This document shows positions 1 through 9,277 of a stretch of 64,000 nt of DNA, piece after piece; position 1 is the stretch's first letter; every line of letters starts with the position of its first letter. A program made the position numbers and the translations under genes. Under the pieces are notes generated by a model, which did no database searches, was not told the DNA's origin, and saw only the letters and a list, made by a program, of their open reading frames with translations. Where the stretch lies: contig CAWCWN010000003.1 in NCBI GenBank assembly GCA_963799245.1, positions 2,356,001 through 2,420,000 on the forward strand, in the 5' to 3' direction. The stretch comes from CAWCWN01 sp963799245. GTDB lineage: Bacteria > Chloroflexota > Ktedonobacteria > Ktedonobacterales > Ktedonobacteraceae.

Positions 1-1290
1 TAGCTGGGGTCCGATGGCGGTAGCGTTGCGCCACCAGCTTGCCACCTCGCTCTCGCGGCTGCCCGAGCGCTATCCGGAGCGATGCGTGGGGACGCACAAA
101 ATGATAATAAGCTCGCCACCATTCCAGATGGGCCAGGAGTTGTGGGGCCTGTTGGGCGTGGCCCAGGTGCGACGTGCCAGCGCTGCCACTCCATGACGGA
201 CGGTCAGATTCACTCGCTCAATAAAAGCAGTGTTGAGTCGTCCAGAGAAGCCCATCCTCTGCAGGGCGGCCTTGAGAGCTGCGTATGTCCCCAGCCGCAT
301 CACATGCGTGACCCGCACCAGCTTGCGCCGCCGGTAGCTTTTTTTCACCTGGCCGTAGATCAGACCCGCCGCCACCTGCCACTGGCGTGCTTTCCGCCCT
401 CTGCGACCTGCCTCAAGCCACTGGCCAAAATGGGCTGTCAGGGCATAGAAGTACAATTTAACCCATCACTGGTGAAGAGCGGGAGGCAGCCAGGGGCCAA
501 GATCGGTCGCAGGGAATGGATGACCCGATGTGCGCATGTTTTGCGTGCGGGACCCAGATGGAGGACGGGAAGAATCTTCGTGAGGGGGTCGATGGCCAGC
601 CACAGCCACAGCACCTGTGTGTAGCTGCGCAGCCTGGTGCGCAGTTCGTCCAACTGGAGGTGTGGGAGCTGGAGATGGCAGAAGAGCGTTCATGCAGGGT
701 CTGCGCGTGCTCGCCAGCGCGCGACAGCCAGGTGGTAATGGTGGCCTGCCGGTAGCCGAAGATCCGCTCAGCGGCAGAAGGATCCAGTCCTCGGCTAGCG
801 CCGTCAGCACCATGGCGACCTGACAGGAGGGAGTTTTCAGACGGTACAAGGGGGTGTGGCGTCGGGCAGTGAACGTCATGTGGCAAGCCTGGCAGCGAAA
901 CGTCTGGATGCGCTCGGCATGGCCATGCGTGCCATCCCCGACCAAGGCGTGGATATGAGCATCGGTGATCCCAGAGTACGGGCACTGCTGGTTGGGACAG
1001 GCGAAGCCCTCGGTGTTCACCCGCTTGGGTGCTCCCCGGCGGCTTTTGACCTCACGCCAGGGGCGCACAGGTGCCGGAGCAGGTCTCACACCCGACGAGG
1101 GGGTACAGGCGAGGCGACAGGCAGGGCAATCGCGTGGGGTGCGTGGCTTGAGCAGACGTTGGATCGAGGTGCGCCTGGCTGCTGCTCTCAACTGGGCTGG
1201 GCCATGATGGCACCAGGAAAGATAACAAAGCCGCGCCAGAGAGAGCAGGAGGCAAAACAAGAGGGGGAGCAAGAAAAAGTGAAAGGTCAT
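1..1290 (-). pseudogene. decayed IS1-like transposase (runs off the window start)
   Basis: The protein can be followed only by switching frames several times. A Cys-rich zinc-ribbon N-terminus (CPNQQCPYSG, then FRCQACHMTF about 45 residues on) lies at 950-1150. The helix-turn-helix-like piece ERIFGYRQATITTWLSRAGE is in another frame near 750. The core WLAIDPLTKILPVLHLGP lies at 560-610, and a C-terminal segment ending YYHFVRPHASLR reaches the window edge. The order zinc ribbon, HTH, catalytic core is that of IS1-like transposases. At least three frameshifts make it non-functional. The protein continues past base 1, so the left end cannot be placed. No terminal repeats were found. Family assignment is by motif only. 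Confidence 0.7.
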
Positions 1291-1655
1291 CAGGATCCTC
1301 GCCGCTTGAAATTAGGAGAATGGAAACTTACCTATATTGTAAAGAAAGGAAAAGTAGAGTCGATAAGGATTGTCAAGCGGTTAGGAGAGGAGTCCGAATT
1401 ATCCACCACCAAGAGAGGCAGTACCAGATCCTCGTTACGTGGGCTGCTGTGGGATGGGGATGCGAGGAACGACGCACACGCGCGCAGCGCGACCGGCCAG
1501 GACACCTGCAGTCGCGCCAGCGTTGGGGCGCTGATTTTTTCCCCGTGCTAGCTTGGTCAGCCAGAACGGTGAGTGGCAGGGTCTGGGGAGACGAAATAGA
1601 TCAGGAGAAGATGGTGGCATGTCGCAGCAGGACCGTCTTCTCCTGATCCCTTAGC
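1291..1655. other. intergenic, no gene seen
   Basis: Lies between the IS1-like remnant and the end of the sulfurtransferase gene. Open frames here lack ribosome sites and recognisable motifs. Nothing supportable is seen. Confidence 0.5.
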
Positions 1656-2506
1656 TTATTTTTCGATCGGAGCGCCTATGAGACTGCCCCACTCTGTCCA
1701 TGAGCCATCGTAGTTGCGGACATGAGGATAGCCCAGCAGGTAGTGCAGGACAAACCAGGTATGGCTACTGCGCTCCCCGATACGACAATAGGCCACCACC
1801 TCTTTGTCGGCTGTGATGTCCTTGCCTTCGTAGAGCGTACGCAATTCCTCAGCTGACTTGAAGGTGCCATCTTCGCGGACCGCTGACGCCCAAGGAATAT
1901 TCGCGGCGCCCGGAATGTGCCCACCCCTTTGTGCACCCTCCTGAGGGAGGTTCGCCGGGGCGAGCAACTCTCCGCTAAATTCAGCCGGTGAGCGCACATC
2001 CACCAGGGCAAAACCACGACGCCCCATTGAGGGCAGGATCTGATCGCGAAAGGCACGGATATCGGAGTTCGGGCCTTGCGCGTGATAGCTGGTGCGCGGG
2101 TAGGAAGGGACGCGCGTGGTGAGCTCACGTTTCTCTGCCAGCCACTTCACCCGACCACCATCGAGCAAGCGCACATCTCTATGCCCATAGTACTTGAAAT
2201 CCAAAGCGCCCACGCCGCGAACCAGTTATGGTTATCGCCATAGAGGACAATCGTCGTGTTATTGGTAACCCCAGCACGACTCAGCAGCTCCTCTAATTGC
2301 TCCTGGTCTACGGGTGCACGCACGACCTGGTCTTGCAATTCCTTCTGCCAGTTGAAGCCAACGGCCCCAGGAATATGCCCCTGCTCGTACGCCGTGGTAT
2401 CCACGTCCACCTCAATCAAGCGGACGGTGGGATCAGAGAGGTGCTCCTGGACCCACTCGGCATCGACGAGCACCTCGGGATGGATATAGCCTTTGTTCTC
2501 AGACAT
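1656..2506 (-). pseudogene. thiosulfate sulfurtransferase (rhodanese), frameshifted
   Basis: A two-domain rhodanese, the family that moves sulfur from thiosulfate or mercaptopyruvate to cyanide or thiols through a cysteine persulfide. The N-terminal half (MSENKGYIHPEVLVDAEW, from 2506) and C-terminal half (FKYYGHRDVRLLDGGR onward) are in different frames. The active-site loop CRIGERSS is present in the second domain near 1790. The break is at a run of T (AAA at 2197-2199 on the plus strand): adding one T restores WIFKYYGHRD, the expected sequence. Total length after repair is about 283 residues, normal for the family. A GGAGG site precedes the start. The single homopolymer slip may be a real mutation or a sequencing error. 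Confidence 0.88.
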
Positions 2507-2943
2507 GTTGACCTCCTAACATCAATTCATCTGTTTCCTACCCTAAGAAGGATAGAGCACGCGTGCAGCAACCAGTATATCTATCAAAGAAGAGGCAACA
2601 GCGCTGACACGCAATCCCCTCCAATACCCTGGTTTCCGTGTTTCCATGCTTCATTGATATGGTTTTGCTACACGCCAATTCGTTACAGTAGGACAAAGCA
2701 TCTTGGCCTATTAGGCCTGTACATGAAAAATACAACACTAAGGGCATGAGTTCTGATCTGAAGAGGCATCGTGCTCTTAAAGATATTGGCGTTTATCTCT
2801 GACAGATAAGCATTCTAGCATCAATTTGAGCGCCTCTCCAGCTTCTGAACGAGGGCAGAAACGGAGATTATCTTGGACACGACCACTTTTCTCACGCTCA
2901 TGGTGTACAACGCACGTCGGGCTCAAACCCCGATTACTGCCGT
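2507..2943. other. intergenic, no gene seen
   Basis: AT-richer DNA upstream of the rhodanese. It should hold the promoter of that gene, but no clear -35/-10 pair was identified. No convincing coding frame. Confidence 0.4.
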
Positions 2944-3157
2944 TCAGCGCCTGGTTGCCACCACCTCAAGATAGTCGCTGGATACCGCCATCATCTCGTC
3001 ACCCGATCGGTTGAAACGCTGGAAGAGGTTCAGCAGATCATGTGTCAGTTGCTTCTGCCTCTGCGCATCAAGAGCCTCATACGGAGGGCGTTTCCTAACC
3101 CTCAAAAAGCTCTTCAATGGATACCAAAACACGCTGGTACTTGGCAGAGTAAAGTAT
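2944..3157 (-). pseudogene. C-terminal fragment of a probable SAM-dependent methyltransferase
   Basis: About 54 residues ending GDEMMAVSSDYLEVVATRR and a stop resemble the C-terminus of class I methyltransferases (a GDE..V.SDYLEV.AT-type ending). The rest of the gene is absent: upstream on this strand is the terminal hairpin of the next transposable element. The simplest reading is truncation by that insertion or an associated deletion. Family assignment is tentative because the SAM-binding domain is missing. Confidence 0.45.
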
Positions 3158-3201
3158 GCTGACATCTAGACGAGGCTAGCTCCCTCATCTAGAAGGTCAG
3201 C
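3158..3201. repeat. IS-terminal hairpin, copy 1
   Basis: GCTGAC (3158-3163) pairs with GTCAGC (3196-3201). The loop contains TAGACGAGGCTAGCTCCCTC (3167-3186), found identically at 23172-23191 with the same flanking CTGAC/GTCAG. It sits immediately before the transposase start at 3202, so it is probably the left end of that element. Confidence 0.6.
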
Positions 3202-4674
3202 ATGTTGATGTCTTTAGCTCTAGCAGATCAGACACCAGTCGCACCACCATCCTATCAGCGTGCACAAGCTCGACTGGGTCCTGCCCTCCACATGAACGCT
3301 CTTACATTAGTCACGACGTTGCATCTGCTCATGTTGTGTCGTCTGGCCGTTTGTCTGGCCCATCGTCGTTGTCCTCCCCCATTGCCAGCCGGTCCTGGAG
3401 GAGCACCACGCACGTACAGCGAAGAGAGCTTGCTGCTGATGAGCTTATTGCGTACCTTGTGGCGCTTATCCTATCAGGATATGCACGACTGGCTCACGAG
3501 TTGGTCTGCTTTGGCCCTGGCCTGTGGGTTGCCATTGAACGAAGAGGGACAACCTCGCATTCCCAGCAGATCCCAGCAGTGCAAACGTCGCCACGCAGCC
3601 GGAGCCCCTCTGCACGAGTCGCTCTTCGTGCTCACCGTTCTGCAAGCTCTCCGACGACGACTCATTGGGGCACGTGATCTCATCATTGATAGTGCTCCCA
3701 TCTTGGCCTGGCGAGGTCGTGATCCTGACGCAGCCTTCGGACACGCTCCTGCCCACCATCCTCTTCCTCTGTTGCGAGGCTTCCGAGTGCACACCCTCAT
3801 CTGTCGTGGTTCTGGCTTGCCTCTCTTCTTTCTTCTCTCTCCTGCCAACTCACACGATGCTCCTTTTGCACAGCGCTTGTTAGCAGGAGCCGTACGTCTT
3901 TACCAGATCCGTCCCCGTATCATCCGTTTGGATGCTGCCTATTGGGGTCTGCGCCTCATTGCCTGGATTCATGCCGTGCTGGGTGCCGTTGCTATTATTC
4001 CTTGGAATCCCAAACGCCAGAAGAATTGCTCCTGCTTACCGCCGACCTGGACCAAAGAAGAACTCGGCAAACGCAGCGCCATCGAACGCTTCTTTGGTCG
4101 CGTTTTTCTCTTCTTTCATCTCCAACGTCCACCTCTGTGTGGCTGGTCCGAGATGGCCTCACAGGTGGCCTTAACCTACGCCGCTTCCGTCATTGTTGGG
4201 CTGGCAGCTCAGCAAACTGGCCGCCCTGATCTCATCCGTTCGCCTAAGCGTGTTCTAGCTCATCTTTGGGAGGAGGATCTCCCAGTTATGAAACGGCCTC
4301 TCTATATCCGAAAAGAAGCTGTATTATCATCACAAATCGAAGGAACACAATCATCCTTATCTGACCTAATTTTATATGAGAACGACGAGTTACCAGGAGT
4401 CCCCTCTGAAGATGTGGGAGAGGTTCTTCAGTATGTTAAAGCAATGTATCATGGTCTTAAACGACTTCGAAATGATGATTTCCCTTTATCTTTGCGGTTG
4501 ATTCGTGAAATCCATGAAATTCTGCTTTCTTCTGGAAGAGGCAGCGAAAAGAACCCAGGTGAATTTAGGACCTCTCAAAACTGGATTGGCGGTACTCGAC
4601 CAGGTAATGCGCAATTCGTACCGCCCCCGCCTAACGAAGTAATTACATGCATGGGAGAGCTTGAAAAGTTGTGA
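3202..4674 (+). CDS. DDE transposase (IS4/IS5 group) read through into a Fic gene fragment
   Basis: Residues 1 to about 355 are a DDE transposase. Candidate catalytic residues are D in LIIDSAPILAW, D in IIRLDAAYWG, and E in RSAIERFFGRV. From about residue 363 the same frame continues into another protein (MKRPLYIRKEAVLSSQIEG), the N-terminal region of a Fic-domain protein, and stops at 4674 just inside an IS66 insertion. The ORF is therefore a chance fusion made by insertion of the first element into the Fic gene, not a designed fusion. The transposase part appears complete. The element's right end lies near 4260-4290 but no clear inverted repeat to the 3158 hairpin was found. A diverged relic of the same element is at 23.2 kb. 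Confidence 0.7.
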   Translation: MLMSLALADQTPVAPPSYQRAQARLGPALHMNALTLVTTLHLLMLCRLAVCLAHRRCPPPLPAGPGGAPRTYSEESLLLMSLLRTLWRLSYQDMHDWLTSWSALALACGLPLNEEGQPRIPSRSQQCKRRHAAGAPLHESLFVLTVLQALRRRLIGARDLIIDSAPILAWRGRDPDAAFGHAPAHHPLPLLRGFRVHTLICRGSGLPLFFLLSPANSHDAPFAQRLLAGAVRLYQIRPRIIRLDAAYWGLRLIAWIHAVLGAVAIIPWNPKRQKNCSCLPPTWTKEELGKRSAIERFFGRVFLFFHLQRPPLCGWSEMASQVALTYAASVIVGLAAQQTGRPDLIRSPKRVLAHLWEEDLPVMKRPLYIRKEAVLSSQIEGTQSSLSDLILYENDELPGVPSEDVGEVLQYVKAMYHGLKRLRNDDFPLSLRLIREIHEILLSSGRGSEKNPGEFRTSQNWIGGTRPGNAQFVPPPPNEVITCMGELEKL

Positions 4675-6195
4675 CAGCTCAGGGATGGTGGTCAAAAAGG
4701 GCATGATAAGGTGAGGCCAGGATCTGACTTGGGAGAATGCTGACCACTGAGAGGATCATCTTGCCGAGAGCCACAGTCCTCATCCATAGCGAAAGGGAAC
4801 AGCGCCATCAATCCCTTGGAAGATGGCCGTCAATGTGGCAAGGATGGGCAAGATGTTGCTTGCGCAGGGTTTGCGTCAGGGAGAGCAGTTGGGCAAAGCG
4901 GGTAGCTCCAAGCTCGGAGCGAAATCCTCCAGAAACCTTGTCTTTGAGTTTGGCGGCTTTGATGGCTCGCTCGGAACTATTGTTATCGCGGGGACATCTG
5001 GGTAGCCATGAACGGAAAGATCCAGTCTTTGTACTTGATGAGGCGCTTTTGCAGTCGGCGTTCCTCCTTGTGGATTAAAGGCATCGCAAGCATCTTCTCT
5101 AATGCATCCTGGTAAGACTGGATGACGGCTTTTCGCTGCTCAGGAGAAATCCCTTCCTGCCAGATGGCATCTCGTGCACGTTGATTTGACAAGAGTCGTT
5201 GAACCCGATAGGCAAAGACCGAGCGCTCTTTATCCACGGCATATTGCAGATTGCGCACCAGATGCGCATGACAGAGCTGATGGGCACCCGCTGGCGTCTT
5301 GTTTTGGGCACTCCAACAGTCATGGATGAGCACCCCGGATAACTTTCGGTAAAATGCTCTTGGACCACCGCATAGCCTCGCGATTTCAATCACAAAGTAG
5401 GAGGCCTGAGGCCATTGCCAGACCCATTGCCACCACCTTTTCCTGCCACCCGTGTGCTCGTTTCATCTGATCCAGTCCAGGCGGCACATGACTATCTCCT
5501 TGATAGCCTGGATGATCCCTTTGGCCTGGCGCAGCATGTGCTTGAGTTTGTTTGCCATCGTCCCTTCTGAAAGAGGGAACCCAAGCACGTCATGGGCAAT
5601 CTGGGTCAGTCTGCCATAGGGAAGGGCATGTTCGACATTGAAATAGGTAATCAATGCTCCCATCCGGGGCCCAATATTGACGTATCCCTCGATGGGCAAT
5701 GGCACCTATTGCACTTTCCACACGCACAGACCTTGATCACTTGCTGGTACTCGTGGTCACAGGGATGATCGGGGGGATATCCACTTGTTGGGCCGTTTGA
5801 CCAATGGTTCCTTCTATCCCATCCAGAGAGGCACCACAGCCTGCCACAGTGAGAGGCTTGCACCAGCACGATGCGGTTTGGGTGGGGATGGCGTTCTCGA
5901 TGATGCCCCATATGCCCCTACTGGCCCCCTGGTTTCTTGCCACTCTTTTCCCGTTGGCTTCTCGTTCGCGGGATCAGGTCCTTTGAGGTGGGATTGAACT
6001 ATTCGTACTATTTTTGCGGACTGGGTGCTTTAACGCTTCAATCTCTTTTTTCAGATCCGCTATGGTCTGATCTCAGATCCACGATGATCTCGATCAGATT
6101 CTTCTTTTGTGCACTGCTGGTACTGGGCTGCCTCTTCCATACCTCAAGCTTATCATATCTCCCTCACTTTCTCAACCCCACCCGTGAGTAGTCAC
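4671..6195 (-). mobile_element. IS66-family insertion in the Fic gene
   Basis: Bounded by direct repeats GAAAAGTT at 4663-4670 and 6196-6203 (8 bp, as known for IS66). The ends form an imperfect inverted repeat: left GTGACAGCTCAGGGATGG, right (complement) GTGACTACTCACGGGTGG. The 1525-bp interior encodes only degenerate IS66 transposase pieces on the minus strand, so the element is probably immobile. Confidence 0.9.
4983..5990 (-). pseudogene. IS66 transposase (TnpC-like), multiply frameshifted
   Basis: Pieces in different frames, read 3' to 5' on the plus strand: a Cys zinc-finger-like stretch (VCACGKCNRC) near 5715, then YVNIGPRMGALITYFN and LPYGRLTQIAHDVLGF near 5600-5690, typical of the region before the IS66 catalytic core. 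Then HDCWSAQNK and HQLCHAHLVRNLQY near 5240-5320, typical of the core. A C-terminal piece ends near 4983. Several frameshifts separate them. No intact small TnpA/TnpB genes are present, so this is a reduced or decayed copy. Confidence 0.75.
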
Positions 6196-6801
6196 GAAAA
6201 GTTTATTCATAATAAACACACATACATGCAAATTCTGATAAAAGCAGCACTCATACATGTTCAGTTCGAAACAATTCATCCGTTTCTAGATGGAAATGGA
6301 CGGTTGGGACGATTACTAATAACGTTATTTTTATGTGCTGAAAATATTTTGCAAGAACCGTTGCTTTATTTAAGCCTTTATATTAAACAAAATCGAGGAG
6401 TCTACTACGATTTGTTACAACGAGTAAGGGCCGAAGGTGATTGGGAAAGTTGGCTCCATTTTTTTCTCACAGGAGTTTATGAAACGGCTAATCAAGCTGT
6501 TCAAACATCTAGAAGTATCTTAGATCTCTTCCAAAGTGATCTACAAAAGGTTAAATCTTTGGGCCGCTCTATAGGATCGACACTTCGAATATTTAAGCTG
6601 ATGCAATCAATTCCATTAATCAATATTGCACGAGCATCAGAAGAAACAAAAATCTCCATACCAACCGTTACCGCAGCTTTAAATCGACTGCAGGAATTAG
6701 GGATCGCAAGTGAGACAACCAGTAGGCGCCGTCAAAAACTCTATAGTTATGAAAAGTATCTTAATCTTCTTAACGAAGGAACAGAGCCTTTAAGACGATA
6801 G

Positions 6802-7097
6802 AAGTATACTCCAAAAAGATGGATTTATGGTTTGTGATTGGTACTCTTGTCCTTTTCTTATACAGAAAAATATTCGCTAGACCTCTTGCTGAGGGGCGCA
6901 ACGAGTTCTATACTGGACCCGCATTGGATCTGGAAGGCGAAAGGCTCCTCTTTTCTTCCGGCTCGACCGATTAAAACAGATCGCGCTTCGCCTTCCAGGA
7001 TTCCTGGAGACGATTGACCATGAGAGGGACGCACTTTGAGTGCCAACGTATGAGAACACAAGCATCCAGGGATTCCACTTCCCGAGATCGGGGCAGC
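6802..7097. other. spacer with a 12-bp inverted repeat
   Basis: CTGGAAGGCGAA (6930-6941) and TTCGCCTTCCAG (6987-6998) are perfect inverted repeats 45 bases apart. No gene is recognised. It may be an IS end relic. Confidence 0.4.
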
Positions 7098-7330
7098 TCA
7101 TGTTTTATGCAGGCATTGACTGGGCACGATACAGCGACCAGTTCAAGGCGAAAGTGGCCTTAGAAGCGATCAAAAGGCAAAAAACTGCAAACGAGATCGC
7201 CTCAGAGCTGGTGTCTACCTGACTCAGATCGCGCAGTGGAAAAGCAGGTTCTCGATGAGCTCCCGCATCTGTTTTCATCCCGAGCCGCTGACCAGCAGAA
7301 GAGTGAGGAGGCCTTTGGCTCAGCAAATGG
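7098..7330 (+). pseudogene. IS3-type OrfA fragment joined to an IS110-like start
   Basis: MFYAGIDWA is the N-terminal motif of IS110-family transposases. It runs directly into SDQFKAKVALEAIKRQKT, the start of an IS3-family OrfA. A frame change after ELVST leads to QIAQWK and then KQVLDELPHLFSSRAADQQ, again typical IS3 OrfA. No OrfB follows. It is a mosaic relic left by successive insertions. Confidence 0.6.
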
Positions 7331-7340
7331 TATTGTCAAC

Positions 7341-8288
7341 TTAGTGATATGATGAGCTTATTATTCTCTCAAAGTGGGGAAGAGATCCTCTTTTTCGGGC
7401 AATTTTACCCGGTTCTTTATAGAGCGTGTCGCCGTGACGGAATTGCAGCAGACGAACGACATGGGCAGCTTGATCAGAGCGATGGACGCCCAACCAGACC
7501 AGGGCATCAAGCGTCTGATCGTGCTCATAGAACACGTGGAGACGCTGGTAGGAGCAGCGTGGCTTGAGACGCGACACCCAGTAATAGCCCTGATCGGTCA
7601 AATAATCAAAGCAGGCAAAGCTGAAGTACCCCAAATCAGCTAAAATGAGACTGCCCTTCTGGAGTCCTTCCAGCAGCAAGAAGGCTCCGACGCGACAATG
7701 GGCCAGCACGTCACTGCGAAAGTGGAGGCGCACCCACTGTTGCCGACGCAGGTCAAACAGGCCGGCCAGTTTGCCAGCCCGCAGCACAGGGCTGGCGGTA
7801 GGCAAGCGTCGCACATCTTCACAGAGACGGGCCACCTCCTCCAGGGTGCTCTCATCCAAGGCCACGACCTGAGGGGCGAACGAGGCTAACGCAAGCGCAT
7901 TGGCGTCGGTCCCTTGCGCGTCAAGAGCCGTATTCACCTGTTCCAACAGATGGGCGACACCTTTGAGACCGGCATGGAGCAAGCGTTGACGTACCCCTTG
8001 CTGGCTGATCTGGATGCTGGCAAAGGAGCCAACGGGTCCAAGTGTTAACAAGCGCCACACATCGGCGTTGCCTTCGGCCTGGCAAAAGAGGCCCAACAAG
8101 CACGCCAACCACAGATGGGGCTAGGTCAGCGTCACCGGGTGGCCTCTTCTCTGCCGCACCGGGGGCTGGGAGGACTGCTTTCCCGCTTCGGGAGGGGCGA
8201 GCAGCAGTGTTTCAAAGAAGCTCAGGACTTGATTGATCAAGGGAACTGCTTGCTCTGGACTTGTCGCAGGCAAAGGAGTATGCTTCAT
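7341..8288 (-). pseudogene. IS4-like transposase, amber codon and truncated 3' end
   Basis: From ATG at 8288 (MKHTPLPATSPEQAV) the frame runs to an in-frame TAG at 8121-8123 and continues in the same frame (PHLWLACLLGLFCQ). Motifs include VVALDESTLEEV (candidate first catalytic Asp) and LILADLGYFSFACFDYL (second Asp region). The frame ends at 7341 before the expected Y-R-E signature and C-terminal domain. Nonsense codon plus missing C-terminus mean it is inactive. Confidence 0.75.
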
Positions 8289-8504
8289 GGTGGGGAGATC
8301 CTTTCTTCTTGATGATATTGGGCTATGAAAGGATTTTCCCCATGTTTGCTCTGCTTGCAAGTCGATTCTGAATTTAGTTGTTACCGATGGTAGCAACGAT
8401 GTAGCAACGCCGACGATTTTATGCGAAAACTGGCGATACTCAACGAATAAAAAGCGGGAATTTAAGCGCGGCGAGAACCTCAACGGGCTCTGGAGGCGGG
8501 TTTA

Positions 8505-8588
8505 TGCCGAAGGGGGGACTCGAACCCCCATGCCCTTGCGAGCACAACGCCCTGAACGTTGCGTGTCTACCAATTTCACCACTTCGGC
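8505..8588 (-). tRNA. tRNA-Leu (anticodon CAG)
   Basis: An 84-nt cloverleaf on the minus strand: acceptor GCCGAAG pairing with CTTCGGC, D-arm GTGAAATTGGTAGAC, anticodon stem CAACG/CGTTG around loop TTCAGGG (anticodon CAG), long class II variable arm, T-arm GGGGGTTCGAGTCCCCC, discriminator A. No CCA is encoded. All arms are intact. Confidence 0.95.
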
Positions 8589-9266
8589 GAGGTGTCCTGT
8601 GGACATGCACTATAATACTGTATCCTTTGTGGCTTGTCAATAGGATTGCCCAGAGCCTGCACCAACTGGGCCCACTGCGCTGGGGCTGCTATTCATCTCC
8701 GAAAGACGGATACGCGCAGGGCGCATGTTGGTTTCAGCGCCTGGGCACGCCAAAAGAGCGAACAGCCAGCTGCGGCAGGAAGAGACCGGGAGTATGCGCC
8801 GGCGTAATTGACATTCTCCTTTTGCGTGAGTTGTGTGGGCGCTAGAGGATGGCTCACCTCTTCTCCTGTACACATTCGTGCTTACGCGTGATGACAGCAT
8901 ATCAGCTGCCCGCCGTCTCGCACGCTCAGCTATTGCTGCAAAAGTATGTAGGTGTGCTTTACATTTAGTATCTGCAGCCATCTCTGTGGTGGTACGTAGC
9001 TAGCACGCAAAAGGTTTCAATCGCTAACAAGAGTATTGGTGTGGAAGAGCGTGGTGCTTTTCCCTCTTTGAGCAAGCGTTAGCTCTTCATGCCGGACCCA
9101 GCCGGCTGAAAAGCACGCGCTCTATGCTAATAAGGATAAGAGGTGTGGGAATTATTTTCCTAGGGTGAAGGAGGGGTGCTGGCGAAAATAGGCCTGCACC
9201 TGTCATCGGCAAAGCTCGGTGGGGAAAAAGGTGATCCAATCCCTGAAAGGCAGCTACGGGACGCGG
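8589..9266. other. long spacer between tRNA-Leu and the IS231-like element
   Basis: No ORF with ribosome site or recognisable motif. GTGTGGAAGAGCGTGGTGC and neighbouring short repeats near 9040-9120 form weak stems only. The tRNA promoter should lie at about 8600-8650 on the minus strand. Nothing else supportable. Confidence 0.4.
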
Positions 9267-9277
9267 GGGATCAGGCC

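Larger units (their letters stand above)
4288..6801 (+). pseudogene. Fic-domain protein, 5'-truncated and split by IS66
   Basis: Fic proteins transfer AMP or related groups to target proteins. The 5' part (4288-4670) carries SSQIEG, matching the class II inhibitory motif S-x-x-x-E-G. The 3' part (6204-6801) carries the catalytic loop HPFLDGNGRLGR, intact and canonical, then a C-terminal winged-helix-like region (IARASEETKISIPTVTAAL). Removing the IS and one copy of the 8-bp duplication GAAAAGTT restores the frame exactly (GELEK-FIHNKH). The usual first 50-70 residues are missing, replaced by the upstream transposase. ATG at 4288 is the first possible start left. The DNA is AT-richer than the housekeeping region, suggesting an accessory origin. 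Confidence 0.88.

Noticed and set aside
856..1551. 231-codon plus-strand frame
   Set aside because: Antisense to the IS1-like relic; no coding features.
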